From NCBI RefSeq assembly GCF_052056295.1, contig NZ_CP182493.1, forward strand, positions 620,001-684,000: a stretch of DNA of 64,000 nucleotides, given 5' to 3'. The stretch is from Catenovulum sp052056295 (GTDB lineage: Bacteria > Pseudomonadota > Gammaproteobacteria > Enterobacterales > Alteromonadaceae). Every line of letters starts with the position of its first letter. The first letter of the stretch is position 1. Position numbers and translations under genes: made by a program. The notes beneath the pieces were generated by a model, which saw nothing but the letters and a program-made list of their open reading frames with translations, ran no database searches and had not been told where the DNA came from. This document shows, piece by piece, positions 1 to 8,723 of this stretch.

Positions 1-2
1 CA

Positions 3-1757
3 CTCAACTGGCAAGCTCAAATTATTGAGCTGGGCCTGTCGCCAGAGTCAGTTAAAGGCCAGCAATTTATTCATTTAGTGAATGAAATATTGGGTTTTCC
101 AAGACACTTATCTCAACATGTTGGTGGCTTTGTAATTTCCGCAGGCGCATTGTATGAATTAGTGCCGGTTGAAAACGCAGCTATGCCGGATAGAAGCGTC
201 ATTCAATGGGATAAAGATGACTTAGAATCACTCGGCCTACTTAAAGTTGATGTACTCGCGTTAGGTATGTTAACCGCTATCAGAAAGAGTTTTGACATCA
301 TCAAACAAGATTATGGCAAAACATTTTCGTTAGCTGACATAACCAGAATGCAAGATGATAAAAACGTTTATGGCATGATCCAAAAAGCGGATACTGTAGG
401 TGTATTTCAAATTGAATCACGTGCTCAAATGAGCATGTTACCTAGATTAAAACCAGCTAATTATTATGACTTAGTCATTCAAATCGCCATAGTTAGACCC
501 GGGCCTATTCAAGGAGATATGGTTCACCCCTTTTTGAAACGCAGAAATGGCGAAGAAGCGATTGAATATCCATCAAAAGACATAGAATCAGTGTTAAAAA
601 GAACACTCGGTGTGCCTATATTCCAAGAACAAGTGATAAAACTAGCAATGGTTGCTGCAGGATTTACCGGAGGTGAAGCAGATCAGCTAAGACGAGCTAT
701 GGCTAGCTGGAAGAAAACGGGAGAACTAACTAAGTTTAAACATAAATTAATTTCTGGCATGCAACAAAGAGGTTATCAAACCGAATTCGCAGAACGAATT
801 TATCAACAAATTTGTGGCTTTGGTGAATATGGTTTTCCTGAAAGTCATTCAGCTTCATTCGCCGTATTAGCTTATGTTTCAGCTTGGCTAAAATATTATT
901 ATCCAGCCGCATTTTATACCTCTGTTTTAAATAGCTTACCTATGGGGTTTTATAGCGCATCGCAACTGGTTCAAGACGCCAAAAGACATCAAGTAAAAAT
1001 ACTCCCAGTTTGCATCAATCGTTCTGAGCAACATCATATTTTAGTTAATTACAACAACAGCAAAGCAATACAATTAGGTTTTAATTTGATTAAAGGGCTA
1101 TCTGAAAATGCCATACAACTGATAATGACTCATCGCAGTCAATCTGGTTATCAAACTTTGCCAGAGTTAAAACAAATTGGCTTAAGTTCATTAGATTTAC
1201 AAAAATTAGCCAGTGCCAACGCCTTAGAAAGCTTATCCGGTAACCGTTATCAGAGCCGTTGGGCACTCATGGATAATGTAAACGAGCTACCCCTATTTAA
1301 AAATTTATCGCCGGATAACAACTTCGCCAATAGTCCTTCACTATTTGAAAACCTGACTGAAGATTATGCAGCTACAGGATTAACCTTAAACAAACACCCA
1401 ATAAGCTTATTAGACGACGCTGGCCAACTGAAAGCCTTTACCAGAATGAATCAACTTACACAGCTTAAACACAAATCTTTAGTAACTGTTATAGGATTAG
1501 TAACAGGTAGGCAATCACCAGGAACTGCAGCAGGCGTTACCTTTGTCACTTTAGAAGACGATACTGGAAACATTAATGTGATTGTTTGGGCTGGCACAGC
1601 TAAAGCTCAGAAAAAACCATTTCTAACGGCCAAAATATTAAAGGTAAAAGGCATACTCGAACGAGAAGGTGAAGTGATTCATATCATTGCTGGTAAATTA
1701 ACCGATCTCACATCAACCCTTGCCGCATTACAAAGCAAATCGAGAGATTTTCATTAA
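3..1757 (+). CDS. dnaE2: Error-prone DNA polymerase DnaE2 (ImuC), C-terminal part; 5' end outside the window
   Basis: Translesion polymerase of the C family, acting in SOS-induced mutagenesis, usually with ImuA and ImuB. The frame is open from base 3, so the gene starts before the window and about 584 codons are visible. Family signatures seen are RPGPIQGDMVHPF in the palm/fingers region, GFPESHSASFA, a C-terminal OB-fold region (about the last 100 residues, with VTFVTLEDDTGN) and the terminal SRDFH typical of DnaE2 rather than replicative DnaE. An internal ATG at 78 is not a real start, because conserved sequence continues upstream of it. imuA and imuB would be expected immediately to the left; this cannot be checked here. 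The gene ends about 100 bp before a tRNA on the opposite strand. Confidence 0.93.
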   Translation, partial: LNWQAQIIELGLSPESVKGQQFIHLVNEILGFPRHLSQHVGGFVISAGALYELVPVENAAMPDRSVIQWDKDDLESLGLLKVDVLALGMLTAIRKSFDIIKQDYGKTFSLADITRMQDDKNVYGMIQKADTVGVFQIESRAQMSMLPRLKPANYYDLVIQIAIVRPGPIQGDMVHPFLKRRNGEEAIEYPSKDIESVLKRTLGVPIFQEQVIKLAMVAAGFTGGEADQLRRAMASWKKTGELTKFKHKLISGMQQRGYQTEFAERIYQQICGFGEYGFPESHSASFAVLAYVSAWLKYYYPAAFYTSVLNSLPMGFYSASQLVQDAKRHQVKILPVCINRSEQHHILVNYNNSKAIQLGFNLIKGLSENAIQLIMTHRSQSGYQTLPELKQIGLSSLDLQKLASANALESLSGNRYQSRWALMDNVNELPLFKNLSPDNNFANSPSLFENLTEDYAATGLTLNKHPISLLDDAGQLKAFTRMNQLTQLKHKSLVTVIGLVTGRQSPGTAAGVTFVTLEDDTGNINVIVWAGTAKAQKKPFLTAKILKVKGILEREGEVIHIIAGKLTDLTSTLAALQSKSRDFH

Positions 1758-1854
1758 TGTTTTATAAAAGGTACGTATGGAGTGTAAAAAAAGGTGTAAA
1801 AAATTTTATAAAATACCGCAACCAATTGATTTTTAAGGATTTTCATGGAAGAAA

Positions 1855-1931
1855 TGGTGGCCCCACCTGGACTCGAACCAGGGACCTAACGATTATGAGT
1901 CGTGCGCTCTAACCAACTGAGCTATAGGGCC
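1855..1931 (-). tRNA. tRNA with CAU anticodon, probably tRNA-Ile2 (lysidine type)
   Basis: Read on the minus strand this is a 77-nt cloverleaf with acceptor arms GGCCCTA/TGGGGCC, the anticodon loop CTCATAA (anticodon CAT), the T-loop GGTTCGAGTCC and an encoded CCA end. C4-G69 and C5-G68 pairs are present. These are determinants for TilS, which converts C34 to lysidine in tRNA-Ile2, whereas elongator tRNA-Met usually has U4-A69 and A5-U68. I therefore prefer Ile2 over Met, but the CAU anticodon alone cannot decide. The C27/U43 position at the top of the anticodon stem is unpaired. The rest of the 1758-2087 interval shows nothing else I can support. Confidence 0.9.
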
Positions 1932-2117
1932 ATTTAGAACTGTTTGGGCTAAGCCTCAAAAGTGGTGCGCAGTATAAAAGAGTCTTTTTTACTTGTCACT
2001 AGTTTTTGTTAATCTTTTGATTAATTGGTTATTTTTTCTGCATGCTTTGCTAAAGTAAAAAAATAGCAATCTGAAAATGTTACACTGATGCTGATTTCAA
2101 CCAACAAGAAGGCAGCT

Positions 2118-2780
2118 ATGCAACCAGTACCAGCACAAACATTCAAAGCTATTTTATTTGATAAAGATGGAACCATTTTTGACAGTGAAGCGATTTACCG
2201 CGAGTCTTGGGTAAAAGCAGCCACTGAAATGGGCTACCACTTTACCTCAGAGATGTACGATCCTTTTGTTGGGGTTAGAGCGGTAGAAAGTTATCAAGGT
2301 GCGCAAAAACTCTTTGGTGACAATTTTCCAATTGATAAGTTTATTGAGCGTACCGGTTATTACAACAAACAGGCTAAGCTTGCGGGCATGCCAATTAAAC
2401 CTGGATTTAACGCATTTTTTGACCAAGCGAAAAAACTGGCTATTCCACTGGGATTAGTCACAAGTGCCGTGCATGATGCTGCAATCACCACTTTTCATGG
2501 CACCGACTTTTTAGATTACTTTCAAATAATAGTCACAGGTGACATGGTCGAACAGCCAAAACCAGATCCGAGTTGTTATTTAATGGCTTGCAAACAATTA
2601 GGCTTAGCACCACATGAAGTTTTAGTGTTTGAAGATTCGAACGCAGGTGTAGCGGCAGCAATTCAAGCTGGCTGTCAAACGGCTGCAATTCCTGACTATT
2701 TGCCAGTTAAGCCAGAACTGCTCAACAACGCGACTTATGTGTTTAACAGTTTTGCAGACGCTATGTACTTGGTTGGCTAA
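2118..2780 (+). CDS. HAD-superfamily (subfamily IA) phosphatase
   Basis: A haloacid-dehalogenase-type phosphatase or phosphomutase, related to phosphoglycolate phosphatases and beta-phosphoglucomutases. HAD motif I is FDKDGTIFDSE with both catalytic Asp, motif II is LVTSA, the motif III Lys lies in QPKPDP, and motif IV is FEDSNAGVAAA. A helical cap sits between motifs I and II, as in subfamily IA. I chose the ATG at 2118 because GAAGG lies 5 bp upstream and because the alternative start at 2088 adds a non-conserved leader (MLISTNKKAA) without a ribosome site. The product is about 220 residues. The substrate cannot be read from sequence. The gene is monocistronic, with a hairpin overlapping its stop codon. 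Confidence 0.85.
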   Translation: MQPVPAQTFKAILFDKDGTIFDSEAIYRESWVKAATEMGYHFTSEMYDPFVGVRAVESYQGAQKLFGDNFPIDKFIERTGYYNKQAKLAGMPIKPGFNAFFDQAKKLAIPLGLVTSAVHDAAITTFHGTDFLDYFQIIVTGDMVEQPKPDPSCYLMACKQLGLAPHEVLVFEDSNAGVAAAIQAGCQTAAIPDYLPVKPELLNNATYVFNSFADAMYLVG

Positions 2781-2790
2781 CAACCAAGTA
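2766..2790 (+). terminator. Hairpin overlapping the HAD gene stop codon
   Basis: A perfect 10-bp stem, TACTTGGTTG / CAACCAAGTA, closes a 5-nt loop that contains the stop codon. It is not followed by a T run, so it is at best a weak intrinsic terminator or an mRNA 3'-end stabiliser. Confidence 0.4.
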
Positions 2791-2969
2791 TCCCCCTTCA
2801 CTGTTAACAATTATCAGATTTTTTGTTAAAGCCGCATATTATGCACCAAAATAGTATTTTTCCACGCAATACCCACCATTCAACAAATAAAACTTTTTAC
2901 TCTTTATCCTGAAATATCCTACAGATAGGATGTCATATAAGCTATTGTGATCTAGAAAGGAATACTGCT

Positions 2970-3752
2970 ATGCAAAAAACACGCTCACCTTTGATTGTGG
3001 CGAACTGGAAGTTGAACGGTGGTACAGATTTAATTTGTACTTCGGTTGCGTCATTTTTGCGTAAAAAATTTCGTGTAAAAATTGGTATTGCCCCACCCTA
3101 TGTATACATCAGCAACATGGCCAACTTTTTACGTAACTCACAAATTATGATTGGTAGTCAGAACGTCAGTAAATTCGAATCAGGTGCGTTTACCGGCGAA
3201 ACTTCGGCACAAATGTTAAAAGAAGTTGGCTGTGAGTTTTGTTTAATTGGTCATTCTGAGCGACGCCAAGTATTTTTAGAAAATAATGCTTCATGCCATA
3301 CCAAGGTCGCAAGTGCATTAGCCGCAGGTTTAATGCCTATTATTTGTATTGGTGAAAACGCCCAGCAGCATGATTTAGGTTTAACCAAACACATTTTATA
3401 CCGTCAGCTACAAGAATCCTTACTTGGGCAAGATATTAAAAACAAACAAATTGCTATAGCGTACGAGCCAATTTGGGCAATTGGCAGTGGTAAAGCGGCT
3501 AGCCCTGAGTCTGTGCAAGAAGTGCATGAATACATATTTAACGAATTGTGCACTATATTTGATGGAGACAGCGCAAAAAACATACGCATTTTATACGGCG
3601 GTAGTGTCAATAAAAACAATGCAGCACAATTATTGGCGATGCCAAATGTAGATGGACTTTTAGTTGGCGGCGCAAGCTTAGACCCCGAGCATTTTTCAGA
3701 AATATGTGCTCTAGCCAACCAAATAACACCTGAAGTTGAACTCACTAGCTAA
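2970..3752 (+). CDS. tpiA: Triosephosphate isomerase
   Basis: Interconverts dihydroxyacetone phosphate and glyceraldehyde 3-phosphate in cytosolic glycolysis and gluconeogenesis. The 260-residue length fits the family. The substrate-binding ANWKLNG stretch is at residues 11-17, the catalytic His is in LIGHSERR (about residue 91), the catalytic Glu is in YEPIWAIG (about 165), and the phosphate loop YGGSVN and the final GLLVGGASL are intact. AAAGGA upstream of the ATG is a good ribosome site. The gene is first of a tight co-directional cluster: fbaA starts 18 bp after its stop, followed by the broken fbp. The grouping suggests a triose-to-fructose-6-phosphate unit. Confidence 0.95.
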   Translation: MQKTRSPLIVANWKLNGGTDLICTSVASFLRKKFRVKIGIAPPYVYISNMANFLRNSQIMIGSQNVSKFESGAFTGETSAQMLKEVGCEFCLIGHSERRQVFLENNASCHTKVASALAAGLMPIICIGENAQQHDLGLTKHILYRQLQESLLGQDIKNKQIAIAYEPIWAIGSGKAASPESVQEVHEYIFNELCTIFDGDSAKNIRILYGGSVNKNNAAQLLAMPNVDGLLVGGASLDPEHFSEICALANQITPEVELTS

Positions 3753-3770
3753 CAACATGGGAAGGACAAA

Positions 3771-4865
3771 ATGAGCAATGAAATCAAAAACGTCTCAGCA
3801 GGCGTAGCCACAGGCGAAACCGTCAAATACTTGTTAGACACAGCCAGAGCGAACGGGTTTGCCTATCCGGCGGTTAACGTAGTAAACACCAACTCTGCCA
3901 ATGCAGCCCTTGAAGCCGCTGCCGCGGTAAAATCACCAATTATCATCCAGCTAAGTTATGGTGGTGCCGGATTTTTTGCGGGTAAAAGTGTTAAGTTAGA
4001 TAGCTATCAAGGTCATGGCAATGCAGTTTTAGGTGGCGTTGCGGCAGCTCACTATATCCATGCTGTTGCCAAAGCTTATGGTGTACCTGTTATTTTGCAT
4101 ACAGACCATGCAGCGAAAAAACTTCTACCTTGGATTGATGGTTTATTAGATGCAAATGAAGCGCATTTTGCCAGCACAGGCAAACCTTTGTTTAGCTCAC
4201 ATATGTTAGATTTATCTGAAGAGCCGTTAGCCGAAAATATAGAGATTTGTGCCGAGTATTTTGAACGCATGAACAAAATGGGCATGACGCTAGAAATCGA
4301 GTTAGGTTGTACCGGCGGTGAAGAAGATGGTGTCGACAATACGGGTATAGACAGCAGCGCTTTATATACCCAACCAGAAGATGTTGCTTATGCCTACGAA
4401 AAGCTTGCAGCCATTAGTGAAAACTTCACAATTGCCGCATCATTTGGCAATGTACATGGGGTTTACAAACCGGGTAATGTTAAATTAACCCCGGTTATTT
4501 TGAAAAACTCACAAGAATATGTCTCTGAAAAATTCTCTTTAGCAGCCAATAGCTTAAACTTTGTATTTCATGGTGGCTCAGGTTCATCACAAGCGGAAAT
4601 TGCCGAAGCGCTTGAATATGGCGTAGTAAAAATGAATATAGACACAGATACCCAATGGGCAACTTGGCAAGGCATTCACGATTATTACCACGCCAATTAT
4701 GATTATATGCAGGGGCAAATTGGCAACCCTGAAGGCGAAGATAAACCGAATAAAAAGTATTACGACCCAAGAGTTTGGTTACGCAAAGCAGAAGAGTCTA
4801 TGTCGGCTCGCCTACAAAGATGTTTTGCCGAATTGAACTGCCTCAACAGATATGCAGGAGAATAA
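3771..4865 (+). CDS. fbaA: Class II fructose-bisphosphate aldolase
   Basis: Zinc-dependent aldolase joining dihydroxyacetone phosphate and glyceraldehyde 3-phosphate into fructose 1,6-bisphosphate, reversibly. At 364 residues it matches the long type A of class II. Metal and substrate motifs are visible: VILHTDHAAK (catalytic Asp and zinc His), LEIELGCTGGEEDG (zinc Glu and the family GGEEDG loop), SFGNVHGVY (zinc His) and VFHGGSGS, then KMNIDTDTQ. The GGAAGGAC ribosome site lies just upstream of the ATG. It sits between tpiA and fbp with 18-bp and 4-bp gaps, so translation is probably coupled. Confidence 0.96.
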   Translation: MSNEIKNVSAGVATGETVKYLLDTARANGFAYPAVNVVNTNSANAALEAAAAVKSPIIIQLSYGGAGFFAGKSVKLDSYQGHGNAVLGGVAAAHYIHAVAKAYGVPVILHTDHAAKKLLPWIDGLLDANEAHFASTGKPLFSSHMLDLSEEPLAENIEICAEYFERMNKMGMTLEIELGCTGGEEDGVDNTGIDSSALYTQPEDVAYAYEKLAAISENFTIAASFGNVHGVYKPGNVKLTPVILKNSQEYVSEKFSLAANSLNFVFHGGSGSSQAEIAEALEYGVVKMNIDTDTQWATWQGIHDYYHANYDYMQGQIGNPEGEDKPNKKYYDPRVWLRKAEESMSARLQRCFAELNCLNRYAGE

Positions 4866-4869
4866 ATAA

Positions 4870-5836
4870 ATGCAACGACTGATCCCAAGATTACGCGCTG
4901 ATGGTGTTGAATTAGAACTGATTATGCTAATTCGCACTGTATTGGCGGCCAGTAAAGAAATTGCTTTTCGTGTCAGCCAAGGTGCATTAAGTGGTGTATT
5001 AGGCTCAACCTTAGATGAAAACATTCAAGGTGAGACCCAAAAGAAACTCGATGTTTTGTCTAACCAGCTGATCAAAGACATGCTGTTATCGTCACCGGAC
5101 GTTCGCGCAATCGCTTCGGAAGAAGAAGATGATGTGGTCAAAGGGCAAGAAGGCGCACCTTATATTGTTGCATTTGACCCGCTGGATGGTTCGTCAAATA
5201 TAGATATTAACGGCCAAATTGGCACTATATTCACTATCTACCCTGCGCGCGACGACGTACCTGCTGATTCACCATTACAGTTTGCCCAACCGGGTAAAAA
5301 TCAGGTGTGTGCAGGTTATGTATTATATGGTCCATCAGCTTTATTGGTTATGACAACAGGTGGTCCAACCCGCCAATATACCTTAGATAGAACACATGGT
5401 GGTTACCTATTAACCAAACCTGAGTTATCTATTTCTGAACAAACCAGCGAATTTTCTATCAATATGGCAAACTTTCATCGTTGGCAACAACCGTAAGGAT
5501 TACATTAGCGAATTGCAAATGGGTAAAGATGGCGCGCGAGGCCGTCAATTTAACATGCGTTGGAATGGTGCTATGGTCGGTGATGTTCACCGCATATTAT
5601 CGCGTGGTGGTATTTTCTTGTATCCAGCCAATCAAGACCAACCGACAAAGCCGGGGAAATTAAGATTGTTATACGAAGCAAACCCAATGGCAATGTTGGT
5701 TGAGCAAGCAGGTGGATTAGCCTCTAACGGCGAACAAAGAATTTTAGATATACAACCTTCTGATTTACACCAAAGAGTTCCTGTAATCACTGGCTCTAAA
5801 GAAGAAGTTGAATACGTTTTAGATAAATTGAAATAA
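4870..5836 (+). pseudogene. fbp: Class I fructose-1,6-bisphosphatase with a frameshift
   Basis: Would hydrolyse fructose 1,6-bisphosphate in gluconeogenesis. The 5' part (4870-5496) carries ASEEEDD and the metal-binding FDPLDGSSNID and GTIFTIYPA motifs. It then stops at TAA 5494-5496 directly after the conserved tryptophan segment HRWQQP. The rest of the family continues in the next frame, from about base 5495 (KDYISEL) through FNMRWNGAMVGDVHRIL and LRLLYEANPMAMLVEQAGG to 5836. Joining the frames gives about 321 residues, the normal family length. Family sequences usually have one more residue between the Pro and the KDY segment, which fits loss of two bases or gain of one. This could be a real inactivation, a sequencing error or, less likely, recoding. 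The GCAGGAG ribosome site supports the start. Confidence 0.85.
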
Positions 5837-5859
5837 TAAATTTACAGGTTTGCCTGCAA

Positions 5860-5906
5860 AGCAACCCGCTTGGGACTTAAGTGCCCTTGCGGGTGGCTTT
5901 TATTTT
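5860..5906. terminator. Bidirectional intrinsic terminator between fbp and kdgK
   Basis: AAAGCAACCCGC pairs with GCGGGTGGCTTTT across an interrupted loop. A-rich and T-rich runs on either side allow termination of both the rightward tpiA-fbaA-fbp unit and the leftward kinase gene. Confidence 0.65.
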
Positions 5907-6832
5907 TATTTAAGCGCCTGCTTATATACAGCCATGTCCATAATAGCCCCCGGATGTTGCACCACTTCACGAGCCACTTTATCCGCATTTATAATTGCGT
6001 TGTTTACACTATCACCGTTAATACGCGACATTAAATAAGTACCTGCAAACGAATCACCGGCAGCGGTTGAGTCCACTTGAATCGGTGCTGGATTAAACGG
6101 CACATGACAATCACTTTGTTCTGTCGCAAAACCATAAACACCTTGTTTACCTGCTTTTATCACAAACTCACTGACCCCCTGCGCCAACATATATTGCTGA
6201 ACAGCTTCAACTGAGTTTTGCGCGAACAAATCTTGGTGTTCATCTAAGCCTGGTAAAGCAATATCAGCTAATTGATAGGCTTTTTCTATCCATGCAATTG
6301 CGTGTTGTTGATCGCGCCACATACGTGGACGATAGTTAGGATCAAATGCAATTTTGCTGCCTTTGGCTTGCGCTTGCTGCAAAATTTCCAACAATTTAGT
6401 TTTGTTATCATCAGATAAAATTGCCAATGAAATGCCACTAAAAAAGATAATATCTGCATCTGGTAACTGGGCCGCGCCACCTGCAGCCAACAACAAATCT
6501 ACCATTTGCGTGGCCGCAGAATCTTTGCGCCAATAGGTGAAAGAACGTTCGCCACTGTCGTCGGTTTGAATCGCGTAAATGCCAATATTCGCTGAATCTG
6601 TTGCCAAAACGGCTTGGGTGCCTAATTGTTCAAGCGCCAAATAGTCGCGCATTTTGCCGCTAAACACATCGTTACCAAGCGCAGTGTAATAATTTACCTC
6701 TGTAGATGGCGCCCAACGTTTGGCATAAATACCCGCATTTAAGGTATCCCCAGCAAATTTTTGCACTAATTCTCCAGCATCCGAGTACTTAAACTCCACC
6801 ATGCCTTCACCAACAACTAATAAACCTTTCAT
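5906..6832 (-). CDS. kdgK: 2-dehydro-3-deoxygluconokinase (PfkB/ribokinase family)
   Basis: Predicted to phosphorylate 2-keto-3-deoxygluconate, feeding KDPG into the Entner-Doudoroff route. The 308-residue length and PfkB fold signatures fit. There is an N-terminal VVGEGMVEF strand and a GDTLNAGIYAKR substrate region near residue 30. The C-terminal DSTAAGDSFAGTYL motif (about residues 255-268) holds the catalytic Asp and the anion hole. The YWRKDSAA segment (about 100-107) is typical of KDG kinases rather than fructokinases or ribokinases. It is convergent with the fbp cluster, and a shared terminator lies between them. In a marine bacterium this could serve alginate, pectin or glucuronate catabolism, but no lyase gene is in the window. 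Confidence 0.82.
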   Translation of the reverse strand: MKGLLVVGEGMVEFKYSDAGELVQKFAGDTLNAGIYAKRWAPSTEVNYYTALGNDVFSGKMRDYLALEQLGTQAVLATDSANIGIYAIQTDDSGERSFTYWRKDSAATQMVDLLLAAGGAAQLPDADIIFFSGISLAILSDDNKTKLLEILQQAQAKGSKIAFDPNYRPRMWRDQQHAIAWIEKAYQLADIALPGLDEHQDLFAQNSVEAVQQYMLAQGVSEFVIKAGKQGVYGFATEQSDCHVPFNPAPIQVDSTAAGDSFAGTYLMSRINGDSVNNAIINADKVAREVVQHPGAIMDMAVYKQALK

Positions 6833-6898
6833 CTAATGACCCCTAATGTTAAAAAGCACACTTAGGCTATTATGCCATTATTGTTATAGTATTAGTTA

Positions 6899-7369
6899 CT
6901 AATTAATCGCAACAAGATGTTTGGGCACTTCCCAGGAGGCAATAAAAGATTCACCAGACCAAGTTTGCATGGTTAACCAAATTTTGTCCGAAGGTAACAA
7001 AGTTTGTTTAGCTAAAGCATGCACATGCTGGCCATGTTTTGTGCCATGCAATATCCCTTCAGATCTGTCCGCGAACTGCTCCAATGGCAAACTATGCTCA
7101 CCAATATTTAAGTAAGCTTGTTTAATATCACCAATCTGACCTTTAGAAAAAGTCAGCAAAAAATCTTTTACGTACACACCATCATGCGTATACGGTGCAT
7201 CTTCATCATACGGCATCAAAGTAATTTCAAAGTTGCCAACCTGCTGGCTGCCTAACGCATCTGGAAATGTTGGGTAAAGTGACTGGTAAAAAAACCATGC
7301 CGGTAACACCAATATCCAAGCATTTAACCAATATTTATTTTTTTGCCACAATGAATTTTTACGCGCCAT
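6899..7369 (-). CDS. Small membrane-anchored protein, partner of the PepSY gene
   Basis: I do not recognise a named family. The 156-residue product has a basic N-terminus, one hydrophobic segment at about residues 15-31 (LNAWILVLPAWFFYQSL) and a polar, probably periplasmic remainder rich in His, Asp and aromatic residues (HGTKHGQHVHAL, WLTMQTWSGE). Its start overlaps the stop of the upstream PepSY gene by one base, so the two are almost certainly co-translated. PepSY/PiuB-type proteins of marine bacteria often have such a small companion. A role in periplasmic iron or siderophore reduction would be inference only. Confidence 0.7.
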   Translation of the reverse strand: MARKNSLWQKNKYWLNAWILVLPAWFFYQSLYPTFPDALGSQQVGNFEITLMPYDEDAPYTHDGVYVKDFLLTFSKGQIGDIKQAYLNIGEHSLPLEQFADRSEGILHGTKHGQHVHALAKQTLLPSDKIWLTMQTWSGESFIASWEVPKHLVAIN

Positions 7370-8523
7370 TATGCACTCTCCCCTACAACTTGATCTGCTA
7401 CTTGTTCAACTCTTTTCTGTGCTTTATTTGTGCGTAAAAACCACATACAAAATCCAGTAATCGACATGCCAGTTAAAATAATGCCAAATACGAACCAGAT
7501 GAATTTAGTCACTAAACCACCAATGGTTCCATAATGTAGCGGATCTGCTATGTGCGATAAGGTTTGCATCAAGGTCATACTGCTAGGGTCGTTTTTATAT
7601 TCAACCGCGCCAGTCCAAGGATTAACATTAAGTTTATAACTGTATTGATCAAAGAAAATAAAATCCCCTGCACCAGATAAATGATAAGTATCACGATTGT
7701 GCTCAGGTAAATGGATATAACTCGGATTAAAATCAGGATAGAGCTGACGAGCAATGCTGATGCTGTCAGATAATGAATAGTTAACTTGTGGCTGCTCATT
7801 CGAACTTGCTGGTAATTGGGCAACCGGGAGCATGGGTGCATGTGGCTCAATTTCAATTTCAGCATGCCAACAGATCGCCTGCACCAAATACCACAAACCG
7901 GTTAAGCTCATAACCAACATAAACCAAATTGACCATACACCAGATAAACGATGCAAATCGTTAAACAAGGTGCGTTTACCTTGGTTTGTGCGTAAATTGA
8001 ATTTGAAAAAACCTTTCCAGAACTTTTTATAAACCACTAACCCAGTGATCAAAGCACCTAACATCAGTATCGCCATAATACAGACTAAGTAATAACCTAA
8101 ACTGTAACTATGCTGCCACGGAAATAACAACCAGCCATGTAATGAACGCATAAAACCAACAAAAGTCACACCATTGTTCACTTCTTGAATTTCGCCAGTG
8201 TACTGGTTTACGTAAGCAATTGCGTAAGGTTTATCCGTATCGGTAAATGTGACAGCTGTTGCTAAATAAGGTTCAAAACGCATTACATTAGTTACATCAG
8301 CGGTTGGATGAGCTTTTTCTACTGCAGCAATAAGGTGCTCAATTGGCTGAGCAGGCAGCTGCTGTGAATTAACCGCACGCGCATTAGGATTAACCAACCA
8401 AGTTATTTCGTGACTAACAACGGCAATAGTGCCGGTTAAACAAACAAAACAAAACACCATCCAAATTGGCAAAGAAAACCATCCGTGTAATTGAAACCAA
8501 AATCGATTGCTCAACTTAGCCAT
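7369..8523 (-). CDS. PepSY-associated transmembrane protein (PiuB-like, iron-linked)
   Basis: A 384-residue inner-membrane protein of the PepSY_TM family, whose members are often Fur-regulated and linked to siderophore use, possibly as haem-containing reductases. Hydrophobic segments lie at about residues 13-35, 147-168, 195-217 and 335-362. Family hallmarks are LHGWFSLPIW at the start, the periplasmic PepSY segments ending in VNPWTGAVEY, and LHGWLLFPW and DLHRLSGVWSIWF with conserved His at membrane edges. The downstream small gene overlaps by one base. The upstream region has an AT-rich stretch near 8535-8560 that only loosely resembles a Fur box, so iron control is suspected rather than shown. 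Confidence 0.85.
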   Translation of the reverse strand: MAKLSNRFWFQLHGWFSLPIWMVFCFVCLTGTIAVVSHEITWLVNPNARAVNSQQLPAQPIEHLIAAVEKAHPTADVTNVMRFEPYLATAVTFTDTDKPYAIAYVNQYTGEIQEVNNGVTFVGFMRSLHGWLLFPWQHSYSLGYYLVCIMAILMLGALITGLVVYKKFWKGFFKFNLRTNQGKRTLFNDLHRLSGVWSIWFMLVMSLTGLWYLVQAICWHAEIEIEPHAPMLPVAQLPASSNEQPQVNYSLSDSISIARQLYPDFNPSYIHLPEHNRDTYHLSGAGDFIFFDQYSYKLNVNPWTGAVEYKNDPSSMTLMQTLSHIADPLHYGTIGGLVTKFIWFVFGIILTGMSITGFCMWFLRTNKAQKRVEQVADQVVGESA

Positions 8524-8723
8524 ATAATTACAACCTTAAATAACAATAATTAGCATTAACCATTACAAACACGTTTACTTTAACATTTACTAATATATTT
8601 AGGAATACAATATGTAAATTTAAAAAGAGCTACCTCTACAATTTCAGTATTTGCACAAAGGTTAATTTCACGTTAATTTACCTGCTACTCAAGCAAATAA
8701 ATCACAAATAAATCTAAGCAATT

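Noticed and set aside
5480..5515. Programmed +1 frameshift in fbp like that of prfB
   Set aside because: The site CCG-TAA-G lacks a slippery codon and I see no upstream Shine-Dalgarno-like stimulator. The product would also lack a residue relative to the family, so a mutation or sequence error is simpler.
8535..8560. Fur box upstream of the PepSY gene
   Set aside because: Only a loose AT-rich resemblance. It is mentioned as a suspicion in the gene entry, not supported as a site.
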